Notes: a model not told the origin generated them from the sequence alone. Positions 27,423 to 36,700 are shown, counted from the first letter of the stretch. The stretch is 54,903 nucleotides of DNA from Desulfovirgula thermocuniculi DSM 16036 (GCF_000429345.1 NZ_AUBR01000018.1:1-54903), one strand, 5' to 3'. Numbers and translations are program-made.

Positions 27423-27461
27423 AGGCAACGCTATCCGCGCGCAAAGGAGGCTGCTTTGATA

Positions 27462-28628
27462 ATGCGGGAGTGGGAAAAAATACGCTGCGTAATCATGAGG
27501 GGGGGGACGAGCAAAGGGGTTTTCCTCCTGGAAAACGACCTCCCTCGGGATCCTCAGGTACGTGACAGGGTTATTCTGGCCATTTTCGGCAGCCCCGATC
27601 CCCGGCAAATTGATGGCCTGGGAGGGGCAGACTCCCTGACCAGCAAGGTGGCCATTATCGGGCCCTCCAGCAGACCGGATGCCGATGTAGATTACACCTT
27701 TGGGCAGGTCAGCATTACCGCTCCTCTCGTTGATTATAGAGGAAACTGCGGCAACATCTCTTCAGCTGTTGGCCCGTTTGCTATCGATGAGGGCCTGGTT
27801 AAGGCCGTGGAGCCGGTAACCACGGTGCGCATTTTTAATACCAATACCCAGAAACTCATTGTGGCGGAAGTACCGGTTAGAGATGGAAAGGCAGTTACTA
27901 AAGGTGACTTTGCCATTGATGGTGTGCCGGGCACTGGTGCCCGCATCACCTTGAATTTCCTTGATTCCGGAGGGGCAGTAACCGGTAAATTGCTCCCAAC
28001 CGGCAGAGTAAGGGATGAAGTAACTTTATCGGACGGAACTAGGCTGGAAGTATCTCTGGTGGATGCTGCCAACCCGGTTGTGTTTTTCAAAGCAGCTGAC
28101 CTGGGGCTAACGGGAGTAGAATTGCCGGATATGGTCAACAGTGACCCGCAGTTGCTTGCCCGTATTGAAGAGATACGCTGCATTGCTGCGGAAATGATGG
28201 GGCTGGCAAACCGGCAGGAAGCCACAGCCAAGAGCCCAGCAGTCCCCAAGATTATTTTTGTCTCCCCGCCCTGTACGTACAAGGCCAGCGATGGGCGGGT
28301 CATCGAAGCTAGCCAAATTGACCTGGTGGCGCGGGCTATGTCCATGCAGAAAATGCACAAAGCCTTTGCTGTAACGGGTGGAATTTGCACTTCTGCAGCT
28401 GCAAAACTGAAAGGAACGGTAGTCAACGAGGTTTTACGCCCGTCTGCCGGGCGGAGTAAGGTAATTAGGTTGGGGCACCCTTCCGGCACTATGGAGTTCG
28501 AGATAGAAATTATGTATGGTGCTGGTGGCACTCCGCGTTTAGAAAAGGCTGCCGTAGCCCGGACTGCCCGCCGGATTATGGATGGCTTTGTTTATGTGCC
28601 GCGTGAAATTTTCTGGCCAGAGAAGTAA
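27462..28628 (+). CDS. PrpF-family isomerase, possible aconitate isomerase
   Basis: 388 residues of the PrpF (DUF453) family: [17 protein letters not shown] at the N-terminus, [20 protein letters not shown] with the active-site Cys, and a second diaminopimelate-epimerase-like half with [11 protein letters not shown]. Members move a double bond or invert cis/trans in methylaconitate, methylitaconate or aconitate. Because aconitase and isocitrate dehydrogenase follow and there is no methylcitrate synthase or methylisocitrate lyase, aconitate isomerase (trans to cis) is my preferred reading, as an inference. ATG 27462 follows AAAGGAGG; a TTG six bases earlier has closer spacing. Confidence 0.85.
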   Translation: MREWEKIRCVIMRGGTSKGVFLLENDLPRDPQVRDRVILAIFGSPDPRQIDGLGGADSLTSKVAIIGPSSRPDADVDYTFGQVSITAPLVDYRGNCGNISSAVGPFAIDEGLVKAVEPVTTVRIFNTNTQKLIVAEVPVRDGKAVTKGDFAIDGVPGTGARITLNFLDSGGAVTGKLLPTGRVRDEVTLSDGTRLEVSLVDAANPVVFFKAADLGLTGVELPDMVNSDPQLLARIEEIRCIAAEMMGLANRQEATAKSPAVPKIIFVSPPCTYKASDGRVIEASQIDLVARAMSMQKMHKAFAVTGGICTSAAAKLKGTVVNEVLRPSAGRSKVIRLGHPSGTMEFEIEIMYGAGGTPRLEKAAVARTARRIMDGFVYVPREIFWPEK

Positions 28629-28647
28629 ATTGAGGAGGGGAACGAAA

Positions 28648-29649
28648 ATGTACCGGATTACCCTGATTCCCGGGGATGGCATTGGTCCAGAGATCACTGC
28701 CGCCACCAAGAAGGTGCTGGCGGCTACGGGGGTGGAGATTGAATGGGAGGAGAAACTGGCCGGCGAAACGGCCTTAAAAGAGTGCGGGGAGCTCTTGCCG
28801 GAAGACACGCTGGCATCCATAAGAAAAAATAAGGTGGCCCTGAAGGGGCCCCTGACCACCCCTGTTGGGACTGGCTTTCGGAGTGTTAATGTGGCTCTCC
28901 GGAAGGAGTTTGATTTGTTTGCCAATCTACGACCTGCCCGTACGTTTGAGGGTGTAAAATCGCGCTACGAAAATGTGGATTTGGTAGTTGTCCGGGAAAA
29001 TACCGAAGACCTGTATGCGGGCATAGAGCACATGGTAGGTGAAGACGCTGCCGAAAGCATTAAGATTATTACCCGCCGGGGGGCAGAACGTATCGTCCGC
29101 TTTGCCTTTGAGTATGCGGTGCGGGAGGGCCGCCGCAAGGTGACGGTGGTGCACAAGGCCAACATTATGAAGTGTACTGACGGCCTGTTCCTGGCCGTAG
29201 CGCGCCAGGTAGCCCAGGAATACCCGCAAATTGAGTTTGAGGATCGCATTGTGGACAACATGTGTATGCAGCTGGTGCAAAAGCCGGAGCTTTATGACGT
29301 ACTGGTAATGCCAAACCTTTACGGGGACATTATCTCGGATCTTTGTGCAGGCCTGGTGGGTGGTCTGGGGATGGCACCGGGAGCCAATATTGGTACCGAC
29401 ATAGCCATCTTTGAGCCCGTTCACGGCAGCGCTCCCAAGTACGCGGGACAGAACAAGGTAAACCCCTCAGCCATGATTCTTTCTGCGGTAATGATGTTGA
29501 AATACCTTGGCGAAAGAGAAGCGGCGGAAAAAGTGGAAAAAGCGCTGGCCGAGGTTATTCGCGAGGGGCGCGTGGTGACTTACGACCTGGGTGGAACAGC
29601 AAGTACCTTAGAGATGGCCGAGGCCATTGTGCATAAAATGCGGGACTAA
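28648..29649 (+). CDS. NAD-dependent isocitrate dehydrogenase (IDH/IPMDH family)
   Basis: 333 residues. [14 protein letters not shown] start, substrate loop [48 protein letters not shown], and the cofactor/metal region [27 protein letters not shown] with [12 protein letters not shown]. The short length and motif set match NAD-type isocitrate or homoisocitrate dehydrogenases rather than long NADP-type Icd; LeuB is less likely since RSVN differs. With aconitase in the same operon, isocitrate to 2-oxoglutarate is the likely reaction. GAGGAGGGG precedes the ATG. Confidence 0.87.
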   Translation: MYRITLIPGDGIGPEITAATKKVLAATGVEIEWEEKLAGETALKECGELLPEDTLASIRKNKVALKGPLTTPVGTGFRSVNVALRKEFDLFANLRPARTFEGVKSRYENVDLVVVRENTEDLYAGIEHMVGEDAAESIKIITRRGAERIVRFAFEYAVREGRRKVTVVHKANIMKCTDGLFLAVARQVAQEYPQIEFEDRIVDNMCMQLVQKPELYDVLVMPNLYGDIISDLCAGLVGGLGMAPGANIGTDIAIFEPVHGSAPKYAGQNKVNPSAMILSAVMMLKYLGEREAAEKVEKALAEVIREGRVVTYDLGGTASTLEMAEAIVHKMRD

Positions 29650-29663
29650 GGAGGTGTATTCCC

Positions 29664-30344
29664 TTGCCAGAGTCGCTAATTCCAATTTACATCATGGGGA
29701 AACGCTACGAAGTCCCTGAGGGGCTTACCATTATGAAGGCCCTCGAATGGGCAGGTTACCAGCTTATCCGCGGCTGTGGTTGCCGGGGTGGGTTTTGCGG
29801 TGCCTGTGCCACGGTATACCGCGTACCTGGCAATTTCCGGTTACAGGTAGGTTTAGCTTGCCAAACTCCGGTTACGCCCCACATGAACCTTGTACAAATG
29901 CCTTTCTTCCCCGCAAATAAGGCAATTTATGACCTGGATAAGGTGGGTTCGCCCCTAGAGACTTTGCTCCAGCTCTACCCTGAGATTACCCGTTGCCTGG
30001 GTTGTAACACCTGCACTAGCGTTTGCCCTCAGAAGTTACAGCCCATGTATTACGTGGCTGCGGCATTGCGAGGGGATTTTGCCCGGGCAGCGGAACTTTC
30101 CTTCGATTGCATTATGTGCGGCTTATGTGCTGCTCGTTGTCCGGCCCAGTTGGCGCCTTATAACATTGCTATTTTTGTTCGCCGGTACTACAGCAAACAC
30201 ATGCGCCCGAAGCCCAAGCATTTAATAGAGCGGGTGGCCGAAATCCGAGCAGGCAGGTACGATCAGGCACTATCCGAGCTTGCGGCTGCCAGCGAAGAAG
30301 AGCTGAAGAAGCTTTACGTAAATCGGGAGTTTGAAAAGCTATAA
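29664..30344 (+). CDS. Fumarate reductase/TfrB-type iron-sulfur protein
   Basis: 226 residues. The N-terminal 2Fe-2S ferredoxin-like domain (GCGCRGGFCGACATVY, then a Cys near 70) is followed by two 4Fe-4S motifs CLGCNTCTSVCP and CIMCGLCAARCP. It resembles SdhB/FrdB and, closely in layout, the N-terminal half of the archaeal thiol:fumarate reductase subunit TfrB; the CCG half of TfrB is here a separate gene (hdrB-like, 34338). It would carry electrons between the flavoprotein that follows and the HdrBC-like pair. TTG start with GGAGGTG upstream. Confidence 0.82.
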   Translation: MPESLIPIYIMGKRYEVPEGLTIMKALEWAGYQLIRGCGCRGGFCGACATVYRVPGNFRLQVGLACQTPVTPHMNLVQMPFFPANKAIYDLDKVGSPLETLLQLYPEITRCLGCNTCTSVCPQKLQPMYYVAAALRGDFARAAELSFDCIMCGLCAARCPAQLAPYNIAIFVRRYYSKHMRPKPKHLIERVAEIRAGRYDQALSELAAASEEELKKLYVNREFEKL

Positions 30345-30368
30345 TTTCTCTTAAGGAGGGAGTTTCAG

Positions 30369-31994
30369 GTGGGCTATCCCAGGGAAATGCAAGAGTCAAT
30401 TAAAAGGTTAGAAGCTACCCGTCCCTTTCGCCTCAGGCAGGAAATTCCGCGCCTTACACCTGAAGAGAAAAACCGGCTGCTTGAGCAGTTCCACCCTGAT
30501 TTTCGCCCCGATGGGATGCGCCCGGTGCGGGTAGGTCCTAATAAGGGCCAACGCATGCAAAATGAATTGGTGGACCTTTTAGAGGCATACAGCCGCATTG
30601 ATCCTGAGCGCGTTGACCTCAGCCACATAGACTATGATGTGGATGTCTTAGTTATCGGCGGGGGCGGTGGGGGAGCTACTGCCGCCCTCATAGCACACGA
30701 AAACGGTGCGCGGGTGCTCTTGGCCACCAAGCTAAGGCTGGGCGACTCCAATACCATAATGGCGGAAGGGGGTATTGCTGCAGCCACACAGCCCAATGAT
30801 TCCCCTTATCTCCACTTTTTGGATACCATTGGGGGAGGAAGGTTTCAAAATAAGCGGGAACTGGTGTGGGCACTGGTACATGATGCTCCGCTGGTTGTAG
30901 AGTGGCTGAAAGATTTGGGAGCTATGTTTGACACCCACCCAAACGGGGACCTGGTTGTTTCCTTTGCTGGGGGACACTGTCGCCGCAGGGTTCACTCTTG
31001 CAAGGATTTGAGTGGTATGGAGTTTATGCGGGTAATTCGTGATGAGTTGTGGAATAAAAGGGTGGAGGTGCTGGAGTTTAGCCCTGCGATAGAACTTCTC
31101 CTGGACGAGAAAGACCGTTGTGCCGGGGCCATTTTAATGAACCTGGAGACACATGAACACATCATTGTAAGGGCCAGAGCGGTGATCCTGGCTACTGGGG
31201 GCATTGGTCGCTTGCACCCCAATAACTTCCCTACGACCAACCATTACGGCGCCACTGCTGATGGGCTGGTAATTGCCTACCGGGCTGGGGCGCGCCTTTT
31301 GCACATGGACGCTATTCAATACCATCCTACCGGTGCTGCCTGGCCAGAACAAATGCTGGGGCAGCTCATCACCGAGGCTCTGCGGGGTAACGGTGCCCAG
31401 CTAGTGAATGTACACGGGGAACGCTTTATCAATGAGCTGGAGACCCGTGACGTGGTTTCTTCAGCGATCATCCGGGAAGTGCGACACAGGAAAAATGGCG
31501 TACGCACACCTACGGGCATGGAGGGCGTTTGGCTAGACACCCCTCTTATTGATATCCTGGGCGGAGAAGGAAAGCTGGATCGCATGTTTGCTGGCATAGT
31601 ACACAGGTTTCGGGAGTACGGTATTGACGTTCATAAAGAGCCCATTCTTGTTTTTCCAACTCAGCATTACCAAAATGGCGGCATAGAGATTGATGCTGAA
31701 GGTAGAACGGATATACCCGCCCTTTTTGCAGCCGGCGAGGTGGCAGGAGGTGTACAGGGCAAGAACCGCTTGGGTGGAAACTCGTTGTTGGATATTTTTG
31801 TCTTTGGCCGGCGGGCTGGAAAGGCGGCAGCCCTTTTTGCCAAAGAGGTTCCTCCGCCCGGAAAGCTTACGCTAGAACACGTACGCCGTTACCATGAGGA
31901 ACTGGCTGCCGAAGGCATTGAAAAGGGGCGCGTTTCCCCGCTATTGCTTCCCGATTATACCCGACCCGAAGTTAAACAACGCCGCTATAGCTAA
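30369..31994 (+). CDS. SdhA/FrdA-like FAD flavoprotein
   Basis: 541 residues. About 90 unusual N-terminal residues precede the FAD Rossmann motif VDVLVIGGGGGGATAALIA. Residues used in catalysis by succinate dehydrogenase/fumarate reductase are present: QYHPTG, TRDVVSSAI (Arg), PTQHYQNGGIEID (His) and GKNRLGGNSLLDIFVFGR (Arg). It therefore oxidises or reduces a C-C bond between carboxylate-bearing carbons. Candidates are succinate/fumarate or, by analogy with TcuA, tricarballylate/cis-aconitate, which fits the aconitase neighbours. No cytochrome b anchor gene is present, so it should be soluble. GTG start. Confidence 0.85.
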   Translation: MGYPREMQESIKRLEATRPFRLRQEIPRLTPEEKNRLLEQFHPDFRPDGMRPVRVGPNKGQRMQNELVDLLEAYSRIDPERVDLSHIDYDVDVLVIGGGGGGATAALIAHENGARVLLATKLRLGDSNTIMAEGGIAAATQPNDSPYLHFLDTIGGGRFQNKRELVWALVHDAPLVVEWLKDLGAMFDTHPNGDLVVSFAGGHCRRRVHSCKDLSGMEFMRVIRDELWNKRVEVLEFSPAIELLLDEKDRCAGAILMNLETHEHIIVRARAVILATGGIGRLHPNNFPTTNHYGATADGLVIAYRAGARLLHMDAIQYHPTGAAWPEQMLGQLITEALRGNGAQLVNVHGERFINELETRDVVSSAIIREVRHRKNGVRTPTGMEGVWLDTPLIDILGGEGKLDRMFAGIVHRFREYGIDVHKEPILVFPTQHYQNGGIEIDAEGRTDIPALFAAGEVAGGVQGKNRLGGNSLLDIFVFGRRAGKAAALFAKEVPPPGKLTLEHVRRYHEELAAEGIEKGRVSPLLLPDYTRPEVKQRRYS

Positions 31995-32016
31995 ATTAAG
32001 AGGAGAGGTGATACTA

Positions 32017-33948
32017 ATGGGCTATAACATTACCCAAAAGATCTTAGCCAGTCACCTGGTTTCTGGTTCTCTAGAGCCGGGCAAGGAGATTGCCATTCGG
32101 ATAGATCAAACTCTTACCCAGGATGCTACTGGTACCATGGCTTACCTTCAGTTTGAGGCTATGAACGTCCCCCGGGTTAAAACGGAGCTTTCCGTTTCTT
32201 ACGTGGATCACAACACCCTGCAAACTGGCTTTGAGAATGCCGACGACCACCGTTTTTTGCAAGGTATGGCTGCCAAGTATGGTGTCTATTTCTCTAGACC
32301 AGGAAACGGTATCTGTCACCAGGTCCATCTGGAAAGGTTTGGAGTTCCAGGAAAAACCCTTCTGGGGTCGGATAGCCATACACCGACAGCAGGGGGGCTG
32401 GGCATGCTGGCCATTGGAGCAGGAGGTCTTGACGTGGCGGTGGCCATGGCTGGGGGGCCTTTCTATATGGCCATGCCCAAAGTGGTCAACGTTCGGTTGC
32501 ACGGCAGGCTTGCCCCGTGGGCTAGCGCGAAGGATGTCGTCCTTGAAGTTTTGCGCCGCCTGACCGTTAAAGGCGGGGTGGGCAAGGTCCTGGAGTACGG
32601 TGGGGAAGGGGTTAAATCCCTTACCGTGCCCGAGCGTGCTACCATTGCTAACATGGGAGCGGAAACCGGGGCCACCACCTCCATTTTCCCCAGCGATGAG
32701 GTCACCAGGGCATTTCTGCGGGCTCAGGGCCGTGAGGAGGTTTGGGTGGAGTTGTTAGCGGATCCAGACGCTTCATATGATGAGGTATTGGATATTGATC
32801 TCAGCTCTCTCGAACCCTTAGTAGCATGCCCCCACAGTCCCGACAATGTAAAGCCGGTTCACGAGGTAGGGCCGGTAGCCGTGGACCAGGTTGTCATCGG
32901 TAGCTGTACCAATTCTTCTTACCTGGACCTGATGCGGGTGGCTGCCATTTTAAAGGGAAAGGTAGTTCATCCGCGGGTGAGCCTGGTAATTGCTCCCGGC
33001 TCCCGGCAGGTCTTGACCATGCTGGCACAAAACGGTGCCCTGGCAGACCTGGTGGCAGCCGGGGCCAGGATCTTAGAATGCGCCTGCGGGCCATGTATTG
33101 GTATGGGACAGGCTCCCCCTTCTGGCGGAGTTTCGGTACGTACCAACAACCGGAACTTCAAGGGGCGTAGCGGTACTGCCGATGCCCAGGTTTACCTGGT
33201 AAGCCCTGAGACTGCAGCAGCTACTGCTTTAACAGGTTATCTAACAGATCCAAGGGAGTTGGGTGATCCACTGGTAGTTGAAATGCCCGAGAAATTTTAT
33301 ATAGATGACCGCATGATATTGCCACCGGCAGAGGATCCAACCAGCGTAGAGGTTGTGCGCGGTCCAAACATTAAGCCTCTCCCGCCGGCAAAGCCTCTGC
33401 CCGCAAGTATTCAAGGACGGGTGCTCATTAAGGTGGGTGACAACATCACCACCGACCACATTATGCCGGCAGGGGCCAAAGTATTGCCCTTGCGTTCGAA
33501 TATCCCGGCAATGGCGGAATATGTTTTTGCCGGTGTGGATCCTTCTTTTGCCCGCAGGGCTAAAGAGGCTGGGGGCGGTATTATCGTCGGTGGCGAAAAC
33601 TACGGCCAGGGCTCAAGCCGGGAGCATGCAGCACTGGCTCCCATGTATCTGGGCATAAAAGCTGTTTTAGCTAAGTCATTTGCCCGTATTCACCGGGACA
33701 ACCTGATAAATTTCGGGATTCTCCCCCTTACCTTTGTTGAACCAGCAGATTACGAGAGAATAGAGCAGGATGACGTGCTGGAAATTAGTAACATACCAGA
33801 GGCTCTCCGGGGAGGATTGGAGCTGGAAATCAAAAACATTTCCCGTAACTTTACTTTTAAGGCCCGGGCGCAGATGACGCCTCGAGAGGTGGAAATTCTC
33901 TTGGTGGGAGGTTTACTTAATTATGTTTCTACGCAGCAAAGGAAGTGA
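32017..33948 (+). CDS. Aconitate hydratase
   Basis: 643 residues, the mitochondrial/LeuCD-fused length. 4Fe-4S Cys are in GSCTNSS (one) and CACGPCIGMG (two); DSHTPTAGGLGMLAIGAGG is typical. The C-terminal swivel domain has DNITTDHIMPAG and NYGQGSSREHAALAP. It interconverts citrate, cis-aconitate and isocitrate. It lies next to isocitrate dehydrogenase and the PrpF-like isomerase. ATG 32017 follows AGGAGAGGTG. Its 3' end overlaps hdrC by 26 bases. Confidence 0.95.
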   Translation: MGYNITQKILASHLVSGSLEPGKEIAIRIDQTLTQDATGTMAYLQFEAMNVPRVKTELSVSYVDHNTLQTGFENADDHRFLQGMAAKYGVYFSRPGNGICHQVHLERFGVPGKTLLGSDSHTPTAGGLGMLAIGAGGLDVAVAMAGGPFYMAMPKVVNVRLHGRLAPWASAKDVVLEVLRRLTVKGGVGKVLEYGGEGVKSLTVPERATIANMGAETGATTSIFPSDEVTRAFLRAQGREEVWVELLADPDASYDEVLDIDLSSLEPLVACPHSPDNVKPVHEVGPVAVDQVVIGSCTNSSYLDLMRVAAILKGKVVHPRVSLVIAPGSRQVLTMLAQNGALADLVAAGARILECACGPCIGMGQAPPSGGVSVRTNNRNFKGRSGTADAQVYLVSPETAAATALTGYLTDPRELGDPLVVEMPEKFYIDDRMILPPAEDPTSVEVVRGPNIKPLPPAKPLPASIQGRVLIKVGDNITTDHIMPAGAKVLPLRSNIPAMAEYVFAGVDPSFARRAKEAGGGIIVGGENYGQGSSREHAALAPMYLGIKAVLAKSFARIHRDNLINFGILPLTFVEPADYERIEQDDVLEISNIPEALRGGLELEIKNISRNFTFKARAQMTPREVEILLVGGLLNYVSTQQRK

Positions 33949-34318
33949 AGAGTTAATTGGGCGCGTTAAGGAAATAAGCGGGCAGGACCCACACCTCTGC
34001 ATGCAGTGCGGTACGTGCGGCGGGAACTGCACCGCCAGGGAGTTTATGGATTTTTTGCCCCGGCAGGTGGTGCGTATGGTCCAGCTGGGGGATGCCCGGG
34101 CGCTGCGGTGCCGCTCCATATGGATATGCAGCACCTGCCTGCTCTGTACCGTCCGCTGCCCCCGGGGAATAGACGTCGCCCGCATGATGGAGGCCCTGCG
34201 GGTAATAAACTTGCGCCGGGGCAGGGAAGCGCTGCCGGTGGCGAAAATCCCCGCGGGACTGCTGGGCCAGGTTCCCCAGATGGCCTTGGTCGGCGGCCTC
34301 CGCAAGCTAAGTGCGTGA
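33923..34318 (+). CDS. HdrC-like 4Fe-4S protein
   Basis: 131 residues with two ferredoxin motifs, CMQCGTCGGNC near residue 26 and CSTCLLCTVRCP near 69, spaced as in heterodisulfide reductase subunit C. It carries electrons to HdrB-type CCG proteins. It starts inside the aconitase gene (26-base overlap), implying translational coupling, and precedes the hdrB-like gene. No hdrA is in the window, so electrons probably come from the flavoprotein/Fe-S pair instead. Confidence 0.88.
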   Translation: MFLRSKGSEELIGRVKEISGQDPHLCMQCGTCGGNCTAREFMDFLPRQVVRMVQLGDARALRCRSIWICSTCLLCTVRCPRGIDVARMMEALRVINLRRGREALPVAKIPAGLLGQVPQMALVGGLRKLSA

Positions 34319-34337
34319 AAGAGGGGTGGCGCGGGTA

Positions 34338-35201
34338 ATGGAAATGCCGTACTTTCCGGGCTGCACCCTTTACCGGAAAGCGGAGAACCTGGACGCCTCC
34401 ACCAGGTCCTCCCTGGCCGCCCTGGGCGTGAAGCTGATCGAGCTGCCCCGGTGGACCTGCTGCGGGGCGGTGGTCCCCCTGGCCCGGGACAACTACATGG
34501 GCATGGTGGCGGCGGCGCGCATACTGGCCGATGCGGCCAAAATGGGGAAAACACTGGCCACCGTTTGCTCCTTTTGCTATAACGTGTTGAAACAGGTTAA
34601 TTATGTGATGCAACGTGACCCGGAAGCCAGGCAAAAGTTAAATAACTACCTGGAGGAGGGCTACCGCGGCGAAGTGCGGGTGATCCACGCGCTGGAAATT
34701 TGCCGGCAGAACCCAAGCCTTCGGGCCGCAAAGGATAGGGGATCCGGGTACTTAAGGGGTCTTAAGGTGGCCTGCTATTACGGGTGCACGCTCCTGCGGC
34801 CCGCCGCGGTGGCCCTTGACGATGCGGAAAACCCCGCCGTCATGGAAGAAATGGTGGCCGTCCTGGGAGCGGAAGCGGTGGCCTACCCGCTCAGGACGGC
34901 CTGCTGCGGCTCTTACCAGGTGCTGCACGAAGGCGCCCTGGTGGCGCAGAAAGTAAGGGAAATCATCGCCTCCGCTTCCGCCGCGGGAGCGGAAGTAATC
35001 ATTACCAGCTGCCCCCTGTGCCAGTTTAACCTGGACTGGTGGCAGGAAAGGTTTTCCCGGGAGGACGGCGGCTTTCGCCCGGTGCCCGTCTTGTACTTTA
35101 CCCAGCTCCTGGGTATGGCTCTCGGAGTCCCTCCCGGGGACCTCGGCCTTGAGCGGCACCTTGTGGACCCGCGGCCCCTGCTGTCCGGGGCTCCCCTCTA
35201 G
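34338..35201 (+). CDS. HdrB-like CCG-domain protein
   Basis: 287 residues with two cysteine-rich CCG domains: PGCTLYRKA, then TCCGAVV and CSFCYN; and YYGCTLLRP, then ACCGSYQ and CPLCQF. In HdrB these bind the noncubane 4Fe-4S clusters that reduce a disulfide. Here the partner may be a thiol/disulfide carrier, a quinone-linked protein or a ferredoxin; this cannot be read. ATG 34338 has GAGGGGTGG upstream. It is the last gene of the operon. Its GC content is clearly higher than that of the genes at 27.4-33.9 kb. Confidence 0.88.
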   Translation: MEMPYFPGCTLYRKAENLDASTRSSLAALGVKLIELPRWTCCGAVVPLARDNYMGMVAAARILADAAKMGKTLATVCSFCYNVLKQVNYVMQRDPEARQKLNNYLEEGYRGEVRVIHALEICRQNPSLRAAKDRGSGYLRGLKVACYYGCTLLRPAAVALDDAENPAVMEEMVAVLGAEAVAYPLRTACCGSYQVLHEGALVAQKVREIIASASAAGAEVIITSCPLCQFNLDWWQERFSREDGGFRPVPVLYFTQLLGMALGVPPGDLGLERHLVDPRPLLSGAPL

Positions 35202-35263
35202 GGTGGTCGGCGCAGCGGCCGCTTTGTGCGGGTAGGGTAGGGGCCTGAACTGCCGGGGGGATC

Positions 35264-36478
35264 ATGGCTATGGAACGCTGGAAAAAGGGCCTTTTTGTTG
35301 TAGCGGGTGCCCAGATGATGGTCACCGCGGCTGCCCAGACCTCCACCCCCCTGCTGCCTTTTTTCCTTGCCGAGCTGGGGGTGACGGAGCCCAGGGCCGT
35401 GCGCAGGTGGGCCGGGATGCTGGCGGGAGTAAACGCCCTTTTTACGGGCATGTTTTCCCCCGTTTGGGGGAGCCTCTCCGACCGCTACGGGAAAAAGCCC
35501 ATGCTTCTGCGCTCTGCGGCCAGCATTGCCGTATTTACTTTCCTCACCGGCTGCGCCGGCAACGTCCAGCACGTGTTGCTGCTGCGCGTTTTGCAGGGCG
35601 CTTTTAGCGGCTTCTCGGCGGCCGCCCTTTCCCTCCTGGGGGCGCTGGTACCGCGGGAGCATTTCGCCTTTGCGGTGGGGTTACTGCAGGCCGGGCAGAT
35701 AATGGGCCTCCTCTTGGGGCCGCTGCTGGGCGGCGTGCTGGCAGATTTTTTCCCCTACCGCCTGGTGTTTAGGCTGGGCAGCCTGCTGGCCTTAGCGGCG
35801 CTGCTTGTGATCCTTGTGTGCGTTAAGGAAGAGACCTCCGGCGGTGAAACGCGGGCGCGCGGGGGAGGCTTAAAACTCCGCGGATTCTTCAGGCATGCCG
35901 GGTTAAAGGCGGCCTTTACTGTCATCTTTTTGACCCAGTTTGCCGTGCGGGGCGTTGAGCCCCTCATTCCCCTGTTTGTCTTCGAGCTGGTGGGGAAGGT
36001 CCCCGCGCTAAATACACTGGTGGGGCTGGCCATGGCCCTCCAGGGTGTCTCCTCTGCTCTGGGTGCCGCCTTAACAGGTAGGGTGGCGGCGCGGGTGGGG
36101 CACAGGAAGTTTTTGCTCCTCAACCTGGTTATGGCGGCCACCCTCTACTTTCCCCAGGCGGCAACGGGCAACATCTGGGCTTTTATGGGCCTGCGCGCCG
36201 TGCAGGGCTTTTTCCTCGGGGGGCTGCTGCCGGCCACCAATTCCCTTATCGGCGCCATGACCCCGTTGGAAATAAGGGGGAGCGTGTACGGCCTTACGTC
36301 CAGTGCCTTCTTTTTCGGCAACTTCCTGGGCCCCCTGGTGACGAGCTTTCTGTCCGCCCACCTGGGGCTGAGGGCTGTTTTCCTGGTGGCAGCGGGCATT
36401 CTCTACCTTAACCTGATATGGATATGGGGGAATATAAAGGAGCGCGGCGGCGCGGAAGCCGGGCAGGAAGAATCATGA
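35264..36478 (+). CDS. MFS transporter (drug-efflux type)
   Basis: 404 residues, 12 membrane helices. The loop 2-3 motif GSLSDRYGKKPML and the export-type pattern LLQAGQIMGLLLGPLLGGVLAD in helix 5 (antiporter motif C) point to efflux by the MdtG/YfmO kind of drug:proton antiporter. The substrate is unknown. It follows the hdrB gene by 62 bases and converges with the copA-linked small gene, overlapping it by six bases. Confidence 0.85.
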   Translation: MAMERWKKGLFVVAGAQMMVTAAAQTSTPLLPFFLAELGVTEPRAVRRWAGMLAGVNALFTGMFSPVWGSLSDRYGKKPMLLRSAASIAVFTFLTGCAGNVQHVLLLRVLQGAFSGFSAAALSLLGALVPREHFAFAVGLLQAGQIMGLLLGPLLGGVLADFFPYRLVFRLGSLLALAALLVILVCVKEETSGGETRARGGGLKLRGFFRHAGLKAAFTVIFLTQFAVRGVEPLIPLFVFELVGKVPALNTLVGLAMALQGVSSALGAALTGRVAARVGHRKFLLLNLVMAATLYFPQAATGNIWAFMGLRAVQGFFLGGLLPATNSLIGAMTPLEIRGSVYGLTSSAFFFGNFLGPLVTSFLSAHLGLRAVFLVAAGILYLNLIWIWGNIKERGGAEAGQEES

Positions 36479-36700
36479 GGGGGGTGGCGAGCCGTGCCTC
36501 CTGGCCGCCCGCGAGATGACCAGCGGCATGGTGATGATCATGGAGAGGAGGAAAACCCAGGCGGCTCCTCCAAGGCGGGCCAGGAGGGGGTAGGGCTTTC
36601 GGGTGGCGTAGGTAGCGGCAAGGAACAAGAGGGCGGCGGCCAGCGAGATGGCCGTGTATAGTAGTGCGGCAGAACTTCCTTTGGCGGGCAAATCGCTCAC
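36473..36700 (-). CDS. Small two-helix membrane protein coupled to copA
   Basis: 75 residues with two hydrophobic segments ([20 protein letters not shown] and [19 protein letters not shown]) and a basic tail. The GTG at 36700 overlaps the copA stop codon as GTGA, so translation is probably coupled to copA; a TTG at 36691 is an alternative. I do not recognise the family; a copper-related role is suggested only by position. Confidence 0.6.
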   Translation of the reverse strand: MSDLPAKGSSAALLYTAISLAAALLFLAATYATRKPYPLLARLGGAAWVFLLSMIITMPLVISRAARRHGSPPPS

